From contig NZ_SIRE01000011.1 of the NCBI RefSeq assembly GCF_004307995.1, positions 230,984 through 294,983 of the forward strand: a stretch of DNA of 64,000 nt, in the 5' to 3' direction. Positions within the stretch are counted from its first letter, which is position 1; every line of letters begins with the position of its first letter. The notes under the pieces were generated by a model that was not told where the DNA came from, did no database searches, and saw only the letters and a program-made list of their open reading frames with translations. The position numbers and the translations under genes were made by a program. The DNA is from Paenibacillus thalictri. GTDB taxonomy: Bacteria > Bacillota > Bacilli > Paenibacillales > NBRC-103111. Of the stretch, positions 42,558 to 51,605 are shown one piece after another.

Positions 42558-43919
42558 ATGAGTACGTGGAACCACAAAAGAACAAAACGGAGATGGCGTC
42601 CGGTCAAAACGCTGGTGCTGCTCGCTGCGGTCGTCGCCCTGGCGGCGGGCTGTTCGCCCTCCGGCGGACCGGGCGGCATGGCGCAAGCCGAACTGAAGGC
42701 AAGAGCGGTCAAGACGGAACCGGTCGCGCGCCAGCGGATCGGCGATCCAACCGAACAGGTGGCGGATATATCTGCGGGAACGGCGCTGGATATCGTTTCG
42801 AAGGCCGGCGGAGAAATCGTCGAGGTGTTCAAAAAAAGAGGGGATTACGTAGAAAAAGGCGATGTCTTATTCCGGCTGGACAGCCGGGATGCGGAATCGG
42901 CGCGGCAAAAAAACGAGCTGTCGCTGCGCAGCTCGCGCGAAGCGCTGCAAAAAGCGAAAGATGACCAAGCGAACAACCGCAAAGATTTGGCCGATGCCGT
43001 CACCAAAGCGGAGGTCGCGCTGAAAAACGCGCAGCAGGACTACAACAAGCTGCGCAACGATTACGACGCCGGCCAAGCAAACGACCATCAGCTGGATCAA
43101 GCGCAGCAGCAGGTGGATACGGCGCAGATGAATGTGGAGTCGGCCAAAAACAAGCTGGCGGCCAACGATAACAACAACACGATTGCGACCAATGAAACGC
43201 AGGTGGGTTCGGCGGAACTGGCCTTGAGCGATTCTGTCCGCACCTTGGACAATTACAGCGTCAAAGCGCCGGCGGGCGGCATTTTGACGGATTTTACTCC
43301 CGAAGCGGGACAGACGATCGCAACTGGAGCCAAGCTTGGTCAGGTGCTGCAGATCGATCCGATCAAAATCAAAACCGAGCTGAGCGAATCCAATTACAGG
43401 CTGGTGCAAGGCAAAACGGAGCTGGTGTACTACAACCCCGATACGCCCGACGTCAAAAAGACGGCCAAGATCAACTATTTGGCAACGGTCATGAGCGCGC
43501 AGACCAAAACGTATTCGCTGGAGCTGGAGGTGGCGAATCCCGAACATCAGATCAGGCCGGGCACTCGTGTGATGGTTCAATTGACTACGGAGACGGAACA
43601 GCAGGTTGTGGCGATTCCGACATTAAGTGTCATTCGCGAGGAAGCGGATACGTTTGTGTATGTGTTGCAGGACGGACAATACCGGAAACGCAAAGTCAAG
43701 CTGGGCAGAATCAACAAGTCGTATCAAGAGGTGCTGGACGGTCTGAAGGAAGGAGACCAGCTTGTCGTGACAGGGCAGCATCAGCTCCAAGACGGGCAGA
43801 AAGCGGAAGCGGCTGTAGGTGCCGCTCCGGCAACGGCGGATAAAGCTGCTTCCGCCCCCGCGGATAACCCGGGTCAGAACGCGGAATCCAAAGCGGGCGC
43901 GAAGGCCCCAAGCAAATAA
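42558..43919 (+). CDS. RND efflux adaptor (membrane fusion lipoprotein)
   Basis: 453 residues. Lipoprotein signal ending in VVALAAGC, a biotinyl-lipoyl half-motif (GGEIVEVFKKRGDYVEKGDVLFRLDS), and a long alpha hairpin rich in Ala/Gln/Asn (~100-200). The second lipoyl half (YSVKAPAGGILTDFTPEAGQ) and beta-barrel domains follow. It partners the RND permease outside the membrane. The start is ATG 42558 with AAGGAGG 8 bp upstream; an upstream in-frame ATG at 42531 lacks one. The C-terminal tail is low-complexity Ala/Pro/Lys. Confidence 0.9.
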   Translation: MSTWNHKRTKRRWRPVKTLVLLAAVVALAAGCSPSGGPGGMAQAELKARAVKTEPVARQRIGDPTEQVADISAGTALDIVSKAGGEIVEVFKKRGDYVEKGDVLFRLDSRDAESARQKNELSLRSSREALQKAKDDQANNRKDLADAVTKAEVALKNAQQDYNKLRNDYDAGQANDHQLDQAQQQVDTAQMNVESAKNKLAANDNNNTIATNETQVGSAELALSDSVRTLDNYSVKAPAGGILTDFTPEAGQTIATGAKLGQVLQIDPIKIKTELSESNYRLVQGKTELVYYNPDTPDVKKTAKINYLATVMSAQTKTYSLELEVANPEHQIRPGTRVMVQLTTETEQQVVAIPTLSVIREEADTFVYVLQDGQYRKRKVKLGRINKSYQEVLDGLKEGDQLVVTGQHQLQDGQKAEAAVGAAPATADKAASAPADNPGQNAESKAGAKAPSK

Positions 43920-43942
43920 GCAATCGGGAAGGAGAGCTTAAG

Positions 43943-45682
43943 ATGATCAACAAGTGGAATAAAACGCTGCTTGCTGTGCTGATTGGCGCGGCGCTGTTCG
44001 TCGAAGGGGGCTTTGGCTTTGGCGTCACTGCTCTGGCCGCCGGCGGCGAGCAACCGCAAACAGCCGATACCGCTGCTGCCGCAGGGCAGGCAAGCTACAG
44101 CTTGACTCCGCTCATTCAGGCGGCAGTGCAGAGCGCTTCCGTGGAAGCAGCCCCGTCCGGGAGACGCATCGCGGTTACGGTGCGCATGTACAACAGCGGG
44201 ACAGAGCGGCTTCGCGTGCCGGATTTTGAGCTGCGGGCGCAGACGGCGGACGGTCTTGAATATAAGCTGGATGCAAGTTCCGGCAACAAAAAAGCGTTGA
44301 AACCGCAAGAAATTGCGGAAATGGTGTTTATGAGCGTGGTGGACAGCACATCGCCGCTGGAGCTGGCGGGTTTGTCTTTTGTCCATGTCGACGAATACGT
44401 GTACCCGAAACAAGAAACGCAGCTAGTGAGTCTGCCGCTTGGTTCCGATGTGTGGTATGGAGGCGCCGGCAGTACGGATCGGCTGCCAACACGGGTTTGG
44501 GGGCAGACGTTTGCCATACCCGGACTGAATTCCCGGCTGGTGTACACGCCTGCGGGATTTTCAAGGCAAACTACCGAAAAGGGACCGGCCGTCGTTGTTA
44601 CCGTCCTGGCGGAAAACAAAGGAACGGGACGCGAAGCGGTCCCGGATTTCCGGATCGACGCGGCGTCGGATCAGAAGAAGTATGCGGGCGTCCGCACCGA
44701 GCAGGGCAATGTGCAGCTTGAAGCCGGGGAGAAGGCGTATATTCATTATGCAGTTCAGTTGGAGGCTAACGCGCAGGTAGATCGGCTGATCGTGATGACG
44801 ACGGAAACGTTTGCCGCAGACGGCCAAACGACGGCGATCGATACCGGCAAAATCGTCATCGCCGTGCCGGATGGGGGATTGGCTGAACCAACGCTGGATA
44901 CCGGTTATTCCATCGGTACGCCGATCCGTATCGATCCGTTGTCCAAGGCGATCGACCACACCGAAATATCGCTGGTGGAGCTGCATATCCAGCAAAATCC
45001 GGGCGACAGCTACAAGACGGGTTTCGCCAAATTCCGTTTGACCAATACAAGTGATAAGTCGGTTCCGACTCCGTCATTTGAAGCAGAGCTTGTCTCCGCA
45101 GGCGGAGCGGCTTATTCCGGGATGCGGCAAACCAGCGTGCCGGATACATTAAACCCGGGGCTGGGGAGCGTCATTAGCTATGCTTACCATATTCCGCTGT
45201 CGGAATCAAGCGGCGGGTTTGTGCTCAAGCTGCTGGACGGCAAGACGGCCTCGCCGTACAACCTGACGATCGCCGCGCTGCAAGTCCCTGTGCAGCAGGA
45301 AGTGGATAACGGCACGACGCTGCATCTGTACCCGTTTGATATGACGCTGGAGGACTGGTCGGTAGGCACCAATTATGTGGCCACCAATACGACCTATTCG
45401 TATAAAATGAAAGTGACGCTGGATTTGAAGCAAGCCGACAACGTGGTGGTCGACAGCAATTTCTCCAAGCTGCATTTCGAAGTTGTCGATAAGCTGGGGC
45501 GGGTATTGGGCACGGGCGACAGCGCTTTTACCGGCACTCAGAAGCTGGTAAGCGGTTCGCAGACGCTGGCTACCAGCAACATTCAAAGCGAGCAGATCGA
45601 GTTTCCGGTCATTTTAAATTTATATGAACAATTCGATACGGCAAGCGGTGCGGCCAAACGTTTCTTAAAGACGCTGCAATAG
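43943..45682 (+). CDS. Secreted protein of unknown function with repeated beta-sandwich domains
   Basis: 579 residues. A signal peptide runs to ~Ala34 (TALAAGG). The rest is Val/Thr/Gly-rich and contains about four similar ~110-residue units. Each has a pattern like V.V...N.G....VPDF.L.A...DG..Y followed by L.PQE/AGE and a hydrophobic strand. Compare RLRVPDFELRAQTADGLEYK, GREAVPDFRIDAASDQKKYA and KSVPTPSFEAELVSAGGAAY. The last unit is more divergent. No enzyme motif is seen. ATG 43943 has AAGGAGAG upstream. It starts 23 bp after the adaptor gene, so it is probably co-expressed with the RND pump. Its role is unknown. Confidence 0.75.
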   Translation: MINKWNKTLLAVLIGAALFVEGGFGFGVTALAAGGEQPQTADTAAAAGQASYSLTPLIQAAVQSASVEAAPSGRRIAVTVRMYNSGTERLRVPDFELRAQTADGLEYKLDASSGNKKALKPQEIAEMVFMSVVDSTSPLELAGLSFVHVDEYVYPKQETQLVSLPLGSDVWYGGAGSTDRLPTRVWGQTFAIPGLNSRLVYTPAGFSRQTTEKGPAVVVTVLAENKGTGREAVPDFRIDAASDQKKYAGVRTEQGNVQLEAGEKAYIHYAVQLEANAQVDRLIVMTTETFAADGQTTAIDTGKIVIAVPDGGLAEPTLDTGYSIGTPIRIDPLSKAIDHTEISLVELHIQQNPGDSYKTGFAKFRLTNTSDKSVPTPSFEAELVSAGGAAYSGMRQTSVPDTLNPGLGSVISYAYHIPLSESSGGFVLKLLDGKTASPYNLTIAALQVPVQQEVDNGTTLHLYPFDMTLEDWSVGTNYVATNTTYSYKMKVTLDLKQADNVVVDSNFSKLHFEVVDKLGRVLGTGDSAFTGTQKLVSGSQTLATSNIQSEQIEFPVILNLYEQFDTASGAAKRFLKTLQ

Positions 45683-45804
45683 CTGCAACAGCCAAAAACG
45701 TCCAAACGTCCATCCGCCATCCGTATTTCGCAATCCGCAAGAAACGATCATCGACGGTTGTGATACAATAGAAGAAAAAACAACCGTACAAGGAGACCCT
45801 GCCG

Positions 45805-46278
45805 ATGATTACTTTGAGTCAACCGCCTGTAGTGAAAGCGGACATGCTGATCCGCAAACCGGCTGCAGAAGTGTTTGAAGCTTTTGTCAACCCTGAAGTG
45901 ACAACGAAGTTCTGGTTTACCAACAGCAGCGGCAGACTCGAAGCGGGAAAACGCGTCCGCTGGGCATGGGAAATGTATGGCGTCGGTACCGACGTCGAGG
46001 TCAAAGAGATCGCGGAAAATGAGCGGATCGTGATCGAATGGTCAACGCCGGTCAATACGGTGGAGTGGACGTTTACGCCGCGCGGCGAGCATGAAACAAT
46101 GGTCAGCATCACCAACTTGGGGTTCGCGGGAAGCGGCGACGAAATCGTAGATGCGGCCTTGGACTCTACGGGAGGGTTTACGATGGTGCTGTGCGCGGCA
46201 AAAGCTTATCTTGAGCACAATATCATGCTGAACGTCGTGGCGGATAAAGCGCCGGATGCTCATGTGAACAGCCAGTAA
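45805..46278 (+). CDS. SRPBCC/AHSA1-family protein
   Basis: 157 residues. START-like fold of the activator-of-Hsp90-homologue type: IRKPAAEVFEAFVNPEVTTKFWF at the start, RVRWAWEMYG, WTFTPRGEHETMVSITNLGF, and a C-terminal helix GGFTMVLCAAKAYLEHN. These proteins bind hydrophobic ligands; the partner is unknown. ATG 45805 has AAGGAGA upstream. A TACAAT -10-like element lies near 45763. It stands alone. Confidence 0.85.
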   Translation: MITLSQPPVVKADMLIRKPAAEVFEAFVNPEVTTKFWFTNSSGRLEAGKRVRWAWEMYGVGTDVEVKEIAENERIVIEWSTPVNTVEWTFTPRGEHETMVSITNLGFAGSGDEIVDAALDSTGGFTMVLCAAKAYLEHNIMLNVVADKAPDAHVNSQ

Positions 46279-46577
46279 CCGCGATTGCGCCCCAGGCGCA
46301 GTCGTAAGCGACTGGATGCCACTTAAGTTACGGCCCCCAAAACGGCAGCTCCCCTACAAGGTGCTTGCCGTTTCTGCATTGCAACTCAAAAGTAAGCCGC
46401 TAAAGCGCACAAAAGAACCCGGTCATTCAGGGGCCGCAGAAAAAGCAGCGGAGTGAGCGAAATCATGCTGGAGAAACGCCGGCGATCGCAAGCATGATTT
46501 GCTCATGCAGCATTCACCTTTTCAGCGGCCTCCCATTCAGCCGGGTTGCGGTTTTTTCTCCATAGTGCGGCTGTTTC
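46279..46577. other. Convergent intergenic region with a large hairpin and a repeat copy
   Basis: About 300 bases. A 16-bp inverted repeat with one mismatch (TGAGCGAAATCATGCT at 46454-46469 and its partner at 46490-46505) has no T-run. It is followed by copy A of a CATGCAGC element (46504-46560), whose second copy lies on the far side of the next gene. No coding sequence is supported. Confidence 0.5.
46504..46560. repeat. CATGCAGC repeat flanking the LysM/GH18 gene, copy A
   Basis: CATGCAGCATTCACCTTTTC and the next ~35 bases resemble copy B at 48177. About 27 of the first 33 positions match and both end in a run of T. They are in the same orientation on either side of the 46578-48017 gene. 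Confidence 0.55.
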
Positions 46578-48017
46578 TCAGCTGCCACCGGATGCCGATG
46601 CCGTGGAATATTTCCGCACATTAAAATTTGCCTCCAGCAAATACCAGTTTTGCGGAAACGGATAACCGAGCACCCAGTAACTGAGGCCGCGCAAATCATA
46701 CTCTTTGACCAGATCAAACTTCGCTTGAGCGCTTCTGGCATCCTCGAACCAGACCTCATGTCTCCGTCCCTGATTGTCGGTGTACCGGAAAAATGGCGAC
46801 GCCGCCGTTTCGTTGTATTGAATTTGCACCTGATGCTCCACGGCCCGGCGAATCGCCTCTTGCATATCAAACGTTTCGGCTTCCTGACCTTGCACGTGTG
46901 GCAGCAGCCAATCGCGCGCATATACCTGAAAGCCCATTAAAATCTTATCGCGGGGAATGACCGTCACGGCGTAATCAAGCACTTTTCTGATCTGATCGAT
47001 CGGGGATATCGCTTGCGGCGGCCCTTTGCGGTAACCCCATTCATAAGTCATCAGTACGACAAAATCAAGAATTCGGCCGTGTGCCTCATAATCGTGAGCT
47101 TCGTACAGCAGACCGGTTTGCTCCGAGCTTGTTTTTGGAGCCAGATCGGAAGAAACGAAATATCCTTCCGGATGCAAGCGGTCGACGGCGCGCTGCAGAA
47201 ATTCGTTGTAATGGACGCGATCTTCCGGCGAGACATTTTCAAAGTCGATATTCAGGCCCCTGTACCCTTTTTCTTTCATGATGCCAAGGATGTTCGAAAG
47301 CAGCTTTTCCTGAAGTTCCACACTGGACAAAATCGTATGCGCCAGCCCGGTCCCGGCTTCGGTTGCCGAGAAATTCGTAATCGCCATCATCGGCAGCACA
47401 TTGCTGGCCAAAGCTACGCGAATGAGCGCGCTGTCGTCGACACCTTCCAACGTGCCGTCCGCTTTCATCCGGTAGGCGAACGGGCTGACATACGTTAAGT
47501 GGGATGCGACATCACGTACGTCTTGCGCGCCTTTTTGCCCGAATTCCGTCGTAAACGCGTTTACGTCGATCGTGCGTTTTGGCTGTTCGGGCATGCGCAG
47601 CATTTGTCCGGGATAAATGGCGCTGGCGTTCATTATGCCGTTGGCCTGCATAATAGCCTGCGCCGTTGTGCCATACCGCTCGGCAAGACTCCACAGCGTA
47701 TCTCCGCTGCGGACGGTGTGGACGACTACCGGAATCGTAAGCTGCTGTCCCGGATAAACGGCTCCGGGATTCGTAAGCCGATTGGCCTGCATGATGGCCA
47801 GCGCGGTCGTGCCGAAATTGGCGGCAATCGTGAAAATATTGTCTCCGGGCTGAACGGTGTATGTATAGTAGGATGTCGGAATAATGACGGCTTGACCGAT
47901 GAGAAGCTGGTTCGGGTTCTCCAAACCGTTAGCGGCTACAATCTGCTGGGTGCTGACGCCGTATTGCTGCGAGAGCTGCCACAACGTATCTCCGCCCTGC
48001 ACTACATGAATCTGCAC
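46578..48017 (-). CDS. LysM-GH18 spore cortex/peptidoglycan N-acetylglucosaminidase (YaaH/SleL-like)
   Basis: 479 residues. Three LysM modules at ~2-47, 51-96 and 99-142 (each with GDTLW or GDNIF and an ..PGQ.L.IP end) bind glycan. A GH18 domain follows from ~150 to the end with GLNIDFENV, whose Glu is the catalytic acid. YaaH/SleL enzymes of this architecture cut cortex peptidoglycan during germination. No signal peptide is visible, also typical of that group. The start is GTG 48017 behind AAAGCGGGG; GTG 48023 is an alternative, and the open frame extends to 48179 without support. Confidence 0.88.
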   Translation of the reverse strand: MQIHVVQGGDTLWQLSQQYGVSTQQIVAANGLENPNQLLIGQAVIIPTSYYTYTVQPGDNIFTIAANFGTTALAIMQANRLTNPGAVYPGQQLTIPVVVHTVRSGDTLWSLAERYGTTAQAIMQANGIMNASAIYPGQMLRMPEQPKRTIDVNAFTTEFGQKGAQDVRDVASHLTYVSPFAYRMKADGTLEGVDDSALIRVALASNVLPMMAITNFSATEAGTGLAHTILSSVELQEKLLSNILGIMKEKGYRGLNIDFENVSPEDRVHYNEFLQRAVDRLHPEGYFVSSDLAPKTSSEQTGLLYEAHDYEAHGRILDFVVLMTYEWGYRKGPPQAISPIDQIRKVLDYAVTVIPRDKILMGFQVYARDWLLPHVQGQEAETFDMQEAIRRAVEHQVQIQYNETAASPFFRYTDNQGRRHEVWFEDARSAQAKFDLVKEYDLRGLSYWVLGYPFPQNWYLLEANFNVRKYSTASASGGS

Positions 48018-48358
48018 AGCCACAACCCCGCTTTCTTCGTAAAGTGTATATCTAACTTTATTCCGCCGATGTTGCGAAAATGCGCTTGGAGTCAAATTCG
48101 CTGCGGACCCCGCTGAATTTCTCTCCACTCGCTGCCGGCCGGTCCGGAGCAGAAAATTACCGATTTCGGGGTCGCCCATGCAGCGTTCACTTTTACAGTG
48201 GCCTCGGATGGGGCGTACCGCTTTTTTTAGAAGCTGAACGGTCCGCAGAGCTGCATTCCGCGAAAAAAAATTTTTTCAATCGCAACTTTTTCCAAAACCG
48301 TCACGTCAAGTAGTTAGATTCGATGATCATATCGATGACAATAAGGAGGAAGATTCGT
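48018..48358. other. Divergent intergenic region before the surface-protein gene
   Basis: About 340 bases between the GH18 gene (leftward) and the SLH gene (rightward). It contains copy B of the CATGCAGC element (48177-48230) and an A8T6 tract near 48262-48277. No coding sequence and no clear SigA promoter was recognised. Confidence 0.45.
48177..48230. repeat. CATGCAGC repeat flanking the LysM/GH18 gene, copy B
   Basis: CATGCAGCGTTCACTTTTAC and following bases, ending in seven T. Partner of the copy at 46504. Confidence 0.55.
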
Positions 48359-50737
48359 TTGAAGATGCTAAAAAAGGCGGGTACAGTAGCCCTTGCTTCA
48401 GCCATTTTATTAACCGGCGCCCCTCAGGTATGGGCAGATGAAGTCGCAGCGACCAGCGCGAGCGCTTCCGTTAGCGCCTCCGTATTACCCGGCAAAGGCA
48501 GCGAAAATGTCGCGGATGCGAAAATTTCCAAGGACCAGGCGCTTGAGCTGGCAAAAAAATACGTATATATCCCCGAAGGGTATGTGCTGAATTCGATCAA
48601 TTTGAACTCATACGGTTATCCATACGGCCAAAGTTCGTTAAGCTGGAGTTTGAACTTTAGCAAAAAAGTGAAAGAGCAATTTTACGGCAACATCAGTATG
48701 ACCATTAACGCCAATAACGGCAGATTGACCAGTTATTATATCAATGAAAACGATCCTGAATTTAAGCCGACCTATCCGCCAAAAACGGATTTTAAAGGGG
48801 CAAAACAGATTGCGGCGGCTTGGCTTGACAAGATGAACCCGCAGGAACAAAACCAGCTGCAATATAACGACCGCAACGAGAAATCGTTCCGTACACCGCT
48901 TGACGGCAATTATCAATACAGCATCCGGTATGACCGCACTGTAGACGGCGTGTTGTATCCGCAAAACGGCGTCAGCATTAACGTCAACGGAGCCGGTCAA
49001 ATTATTTCCTACAATTATAATTGGGACGATTCCGCGACATTTGAGAAAAATGTCAAGCCGATGACGTTGGAGCAGGCTGCTCAAGCATTCCGCGATAAAG
49101 TGAAGGTGTCGCTAAACTATGAAATTCCGTACCAAGCGAAAGGCGACAAAAAGCCGATCGTATCGTACAGAATGGACTCGTTTATGCTGGATGCCGCAAC
49201 CGGCGAACCGTGGAATCCCGGCGGCGTTCCCGCACAAGGATCGGACAATACGCAGCCGTTGACCGACAAGCCGCTTGCGGCTAAACCTGAGGCAACGCTC
49301 AATTTGACTAAAGAAGAAGCGATCGCGAAAGTAACTTCCACATTCAAGCTGCCGGACAATGCGAAGCTGCAGGATGCGTCCTACAATGAATACACGAATC
49401 CGGATACCGGCGAGACGTCTTCCAGCTGGAATTTGAGCTGGGTGAAAACTGCGGGCGGCAGCGCGGCCGATTTAAAAATGCCTTCTTATAACGCATGGGC
49501 GACGGTGGACAGCAAAACCGGAGAAGTGAAAAATTTCTACATGAACCCTCCGTACATGCCGCAATCGGAAATGAAAGACGTTGAAGCTAAGGTGTCGCAG
49601 GATGAAGCGAAAGCCCAAGCGGTTGAGCTGATCAAAAATCTGCTGCCTGCTTATACGGATCAGCTTGTGCTGGACGTAACCGCTGAAAAAGATATTCAGC
49701 CCGCACAGTTGAAAAAAATGAAGAACTGGGATATTAGCTTCAATCGGGTGATCGACGGCGTCAATGCCAGCTCGGAGTCGGTTCATGTCAGCATCGACCG
49801 GGAGACCGGTGAAATTGCTAACTACTCCAATTCGATCAGCACGTTCAAGTATCCGCAGCAAAAACCGCAGATTATTTCGCTGGACAAAGCGAAGGAACTG
49901 CTGTTCTCGCAGTACGATATTCAATTGAATTATGAGCAGGATATGTCGAATAACCCGATGTATTCGGAAAAATACAAGCTGATGGTCGCAGCCGGAGAAA
50001 TTCGTCCTGGAGAAGAGCCTAACGCAAGCGAAGAAAAGAAACCGGCCAAGCTGATCTATTCGTTAGTTAATAAAAATGTTCTGCAGCCGGCTGTGCTTGA
50101 TGCGGAAACCGGAACTTGGAAAAACGCCTCCACCGGCGAAACCGTCATTTTGGAACAAGTGAAAGCCGACGATATCGAAGGCCACTGGGCGCAAACCGAG
50201 CTGCAGCTGATGTTGGATTATCAGGCGCTTGACGTGAAGGATGGAAAGGTAAATCCGAACGAGTCGATCACACGCGGCGAGATGATCAAAATGCTCGTCA
50301 TTGCGATGAACGGCGGCAACGTTGGCATTCAGTACGGCGCAGAGCGGGCAGGTTCGTTTGCTGATGTGAGCTCGTCGTCCAAGTATTTTGCTTATGTGGA
50401 AAATGCGGTTGATCGCGGCTTGTTATCGCCGGGTTCCGATTTCAGACCCGAAGCCAAAATGAACCGCGAGGAAATGGCGGAGCTGATCGTCAAAGCGTTG
50501 GGGCTGAAAGGGCTGACGAAATACGACAGTGTGTTCAACGGCAATATTGCCGATAAAGCGAAGCTGAAAAATCTCGGAGAAGCGGCGATTGTCGTTGGTC
50601 TCGACATTATGTCGCTGACAAACGGCAGCTTTAATCCCGAGCAGGAAGTAACCAAAGCGCAAGCGGCTACGGCGTTTTTCCGTTACTTGCAAAAACGCGC
50701 GGAGATTCAGGACCGTCAATACCGTCCGTATTATTAA
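48359..50737 (+). CDS. Surface protein with YcdB/YcdC repeats and three SLH domains
   Basis: 792 residues. Signal peptide to ~Ala28 (APQVWADE). Several YcdB/YcdC (DUF4901)-type units follow (ISKDQALELAKKYVYIPEGY; LTKEEAIAKVTSTFKLPDNA; VSQDEAKAQAVELIKNLLPA), each with a beta half where SYNxxW/SWNLSW stretches recur. Three S-layer homology modules lie at ~615-790 (DDIEGHWAQTELQLMLDY; GSFADVSSSSKYFAYVENAV; NIADKAKLKNLGEAAIVVGL) and anchor it to the cell wall polymer. Function is unknown, perhaps envelope structure or protease propeptide-like. I chose TTG 48359 because AAGGAGGA lies 8 bp upstream. A strong terminator follows. Confidence 0.88.
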   Translation: MKMLKKAGTVALASAILLTGAPQVWADEVAATSASASVSASVLPGKGSENVADAKISKDQALELAKKYVYIPEGYVLNSINLNSYGYPYGQSSLSWSLNFSKKVKEQFYGNISMTINANNGRLTSYYINENDPEFKPTYPPKTDFKGAKQIAAAWLDKMNPQEQNQLQYNDRNEKSFRTPLDGNYQYSIRYDRTVDGVLYPQNGVSINVNGAGQIISYNYNWDDSATFEKNVKPMTLEQAAQAFRDKVKVSLNYEIPYQAKGDKKPIVSYRMDSFMLDAATGEPWNPGGVPAQGSDNTQPLTDKPLAAKPEATLNLTKEEAIAKVTSTFKLPDNAKLQDASYNEYTNPDTGETSSSWNLSWVKTAGGSAADLKMPSYNAWATVDSKTGEVKNFYMNPPYMPQSEMKDVEAKVSQDEAKAQAVELIKNLLPAYTDQLVLDVTAEKDIQPAQLKKMKNWDISFNRVIDGVNASSESVHVSIDRETGEIANYSNSISTFKYPQQKPQIISLDKAKELLFSQYDIQLNYEQDMSNNPMYSEKYKLMVAAGEIRPGEEPNASEEKKPAKLIYSLVNKNVLQPAVLDAETGTWKNASTGETVILEQVKADDIEGHWAQTELQLMLDYQALDVKDGKVNPNESITRGEMIKMLVIAMNGGNVGIQYGAERAGSFADVSSSSKYFAYVENAVDRGLLSPGSDFRPEAKMNREEMAELIVKALGLKGLTKYDSVFNGNIADKAKLKNLGEAAIVVGLDIMSLTNGSFNPEQEVTKAQAATAFFRYLQKRAEIQDRQYRPYY

Positions 50738-50764
50738 ACGTCACATAATAAATTAAGCTGGAAT

Positions 50765-50835
50765 AACCGTCCGGGTATGAATCCCCAATTGATAGATACA
50801 ACGATCAATGGGGATTCAGCCCGGACGGTTTTTTT
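50765..50835. terminator. Strong bidirectional terminator
   Basis: AACCGTCCGGG-TA-TGAATCCCCAATTGAT pairs almost fully with ATCAATGGGGATTCA-GC-CCGGACGGTT and runs into T7. It lies between the SLH gene and the convergent small gene at 50859. Confidence 0.92.
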
Positions 50836-50858
50836 ATCAAGTGCTACTTGGTAACGAA

Positions 50859-51251
50859 TTACGGATTTTCTGCGTTGGTGAAATCTCTGAACATTTCTCC
50901 GGCGTACAGATCTGTAACGTTCATGCCTTCATAATAAGGCGCATAATAGTGAATCATCAGCCACGGAGCCATATGCATGCTGGACAAGCGGATTTCCACT
51001 TCAAAGCTTGTCACATTCGGAAAAGCAATTGCCGTAAACAGTTCGGACAACTCATCCGTTTTGTTCCCAGTAATTGTAACTACGCCCGTATCAAACATCG
51101 ACTGCTTTACAGCGAGCGCTGCAGACGTATTCCAGACGATAACGCGGTAAGTTTGGTTGGTGGTTGTACGGTTTTCTATATTTACCGAAACCCGAAAATT
51201 CGTTTCTACATTGTGAGAAACAGGACCTGAAGAATAAACATATACCGACAT
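50859..51251 (-). CDS. Unknown 130-residue beta-rich protein
   Basis: I do not recognise it with certainty. 130 residues with no signal peptide and no membrane helix, rich in Val/Thr/Asn with alternating hydrophobic residues that suggest a beta sandwich (NFRVSVNIENRTTTNQTYRV; FEVEIRLSSMHMAPWLMIHY). The start codon at 51251 has a perfect GGAGGG 8 bases upstream, which supports a real gene. It stands alone, convergent with the SLH gene across a shared terminator. It may be one of the small structural or spore-associated proteins common in this genus, but that is a guess. Confidence 0.7.
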   Translation of the reverse strand: MSVYVYSSGPVSHNVETNFRVSVNIENRTTTNQTYRVIVWNTSAALAVKQSMFDTGVVTITGNKTDELSELFTAIAFPNVTSFEVEIRLSSMHMAPWLMIHYYAPYYEGMNVTDLYAGEMFRDFTNAENP

Positions 51252-51605
51252 GTAATTCCCTCCTTTCCTGACTTGTACTTTATTAAATGCGCTGAGTGGA
51301 CGGGGTGACAGGGACGAGTGTCAGGCGGCAAACATGGAAATCGGGATCATTTCCAAGCCGGCAATGGGGTCTGACATTCGCCGCCTCGGAGCGCAGATGA
51401 GCTGAAACGGCGGATTGCCCGGATGACCGGGGGAGTCGGCGTCCGGACCTGATGCCGAATCATATGCTTCGAACGCTTTCATCTCCGCAAATAGCGGATT
51501 TGAAGGCGTTTTTGCATTTACGGGGCTTGATGTGTAAAGCAGTGCCGACTGCAGGTAAATCATGTATAATGAGTGCAAAGGACAATAGCCAACAGGAGAC
51601 TAGCC
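51252..51605. other. Intergenic region between divergent small genes
   Basis: About 350 bases. TATAAT at 51565-51570 is a likely -10 for the gene at 51606. TGACA...TGTCA inverted bases occur at ~51308-51325. Open frames on either strand here lack an RBS and homology, so I do not call them. Confidence 0.45.

Noticed and set aside
51321..51578. Minus-strand open frame of 85 residues in the gap before the 222-residue gene
   Set aside because: No ribosome binding site at its start, no recognisable domain, unlikely composition, and it overlaps the promoter of the plus-strand gene at 51606.
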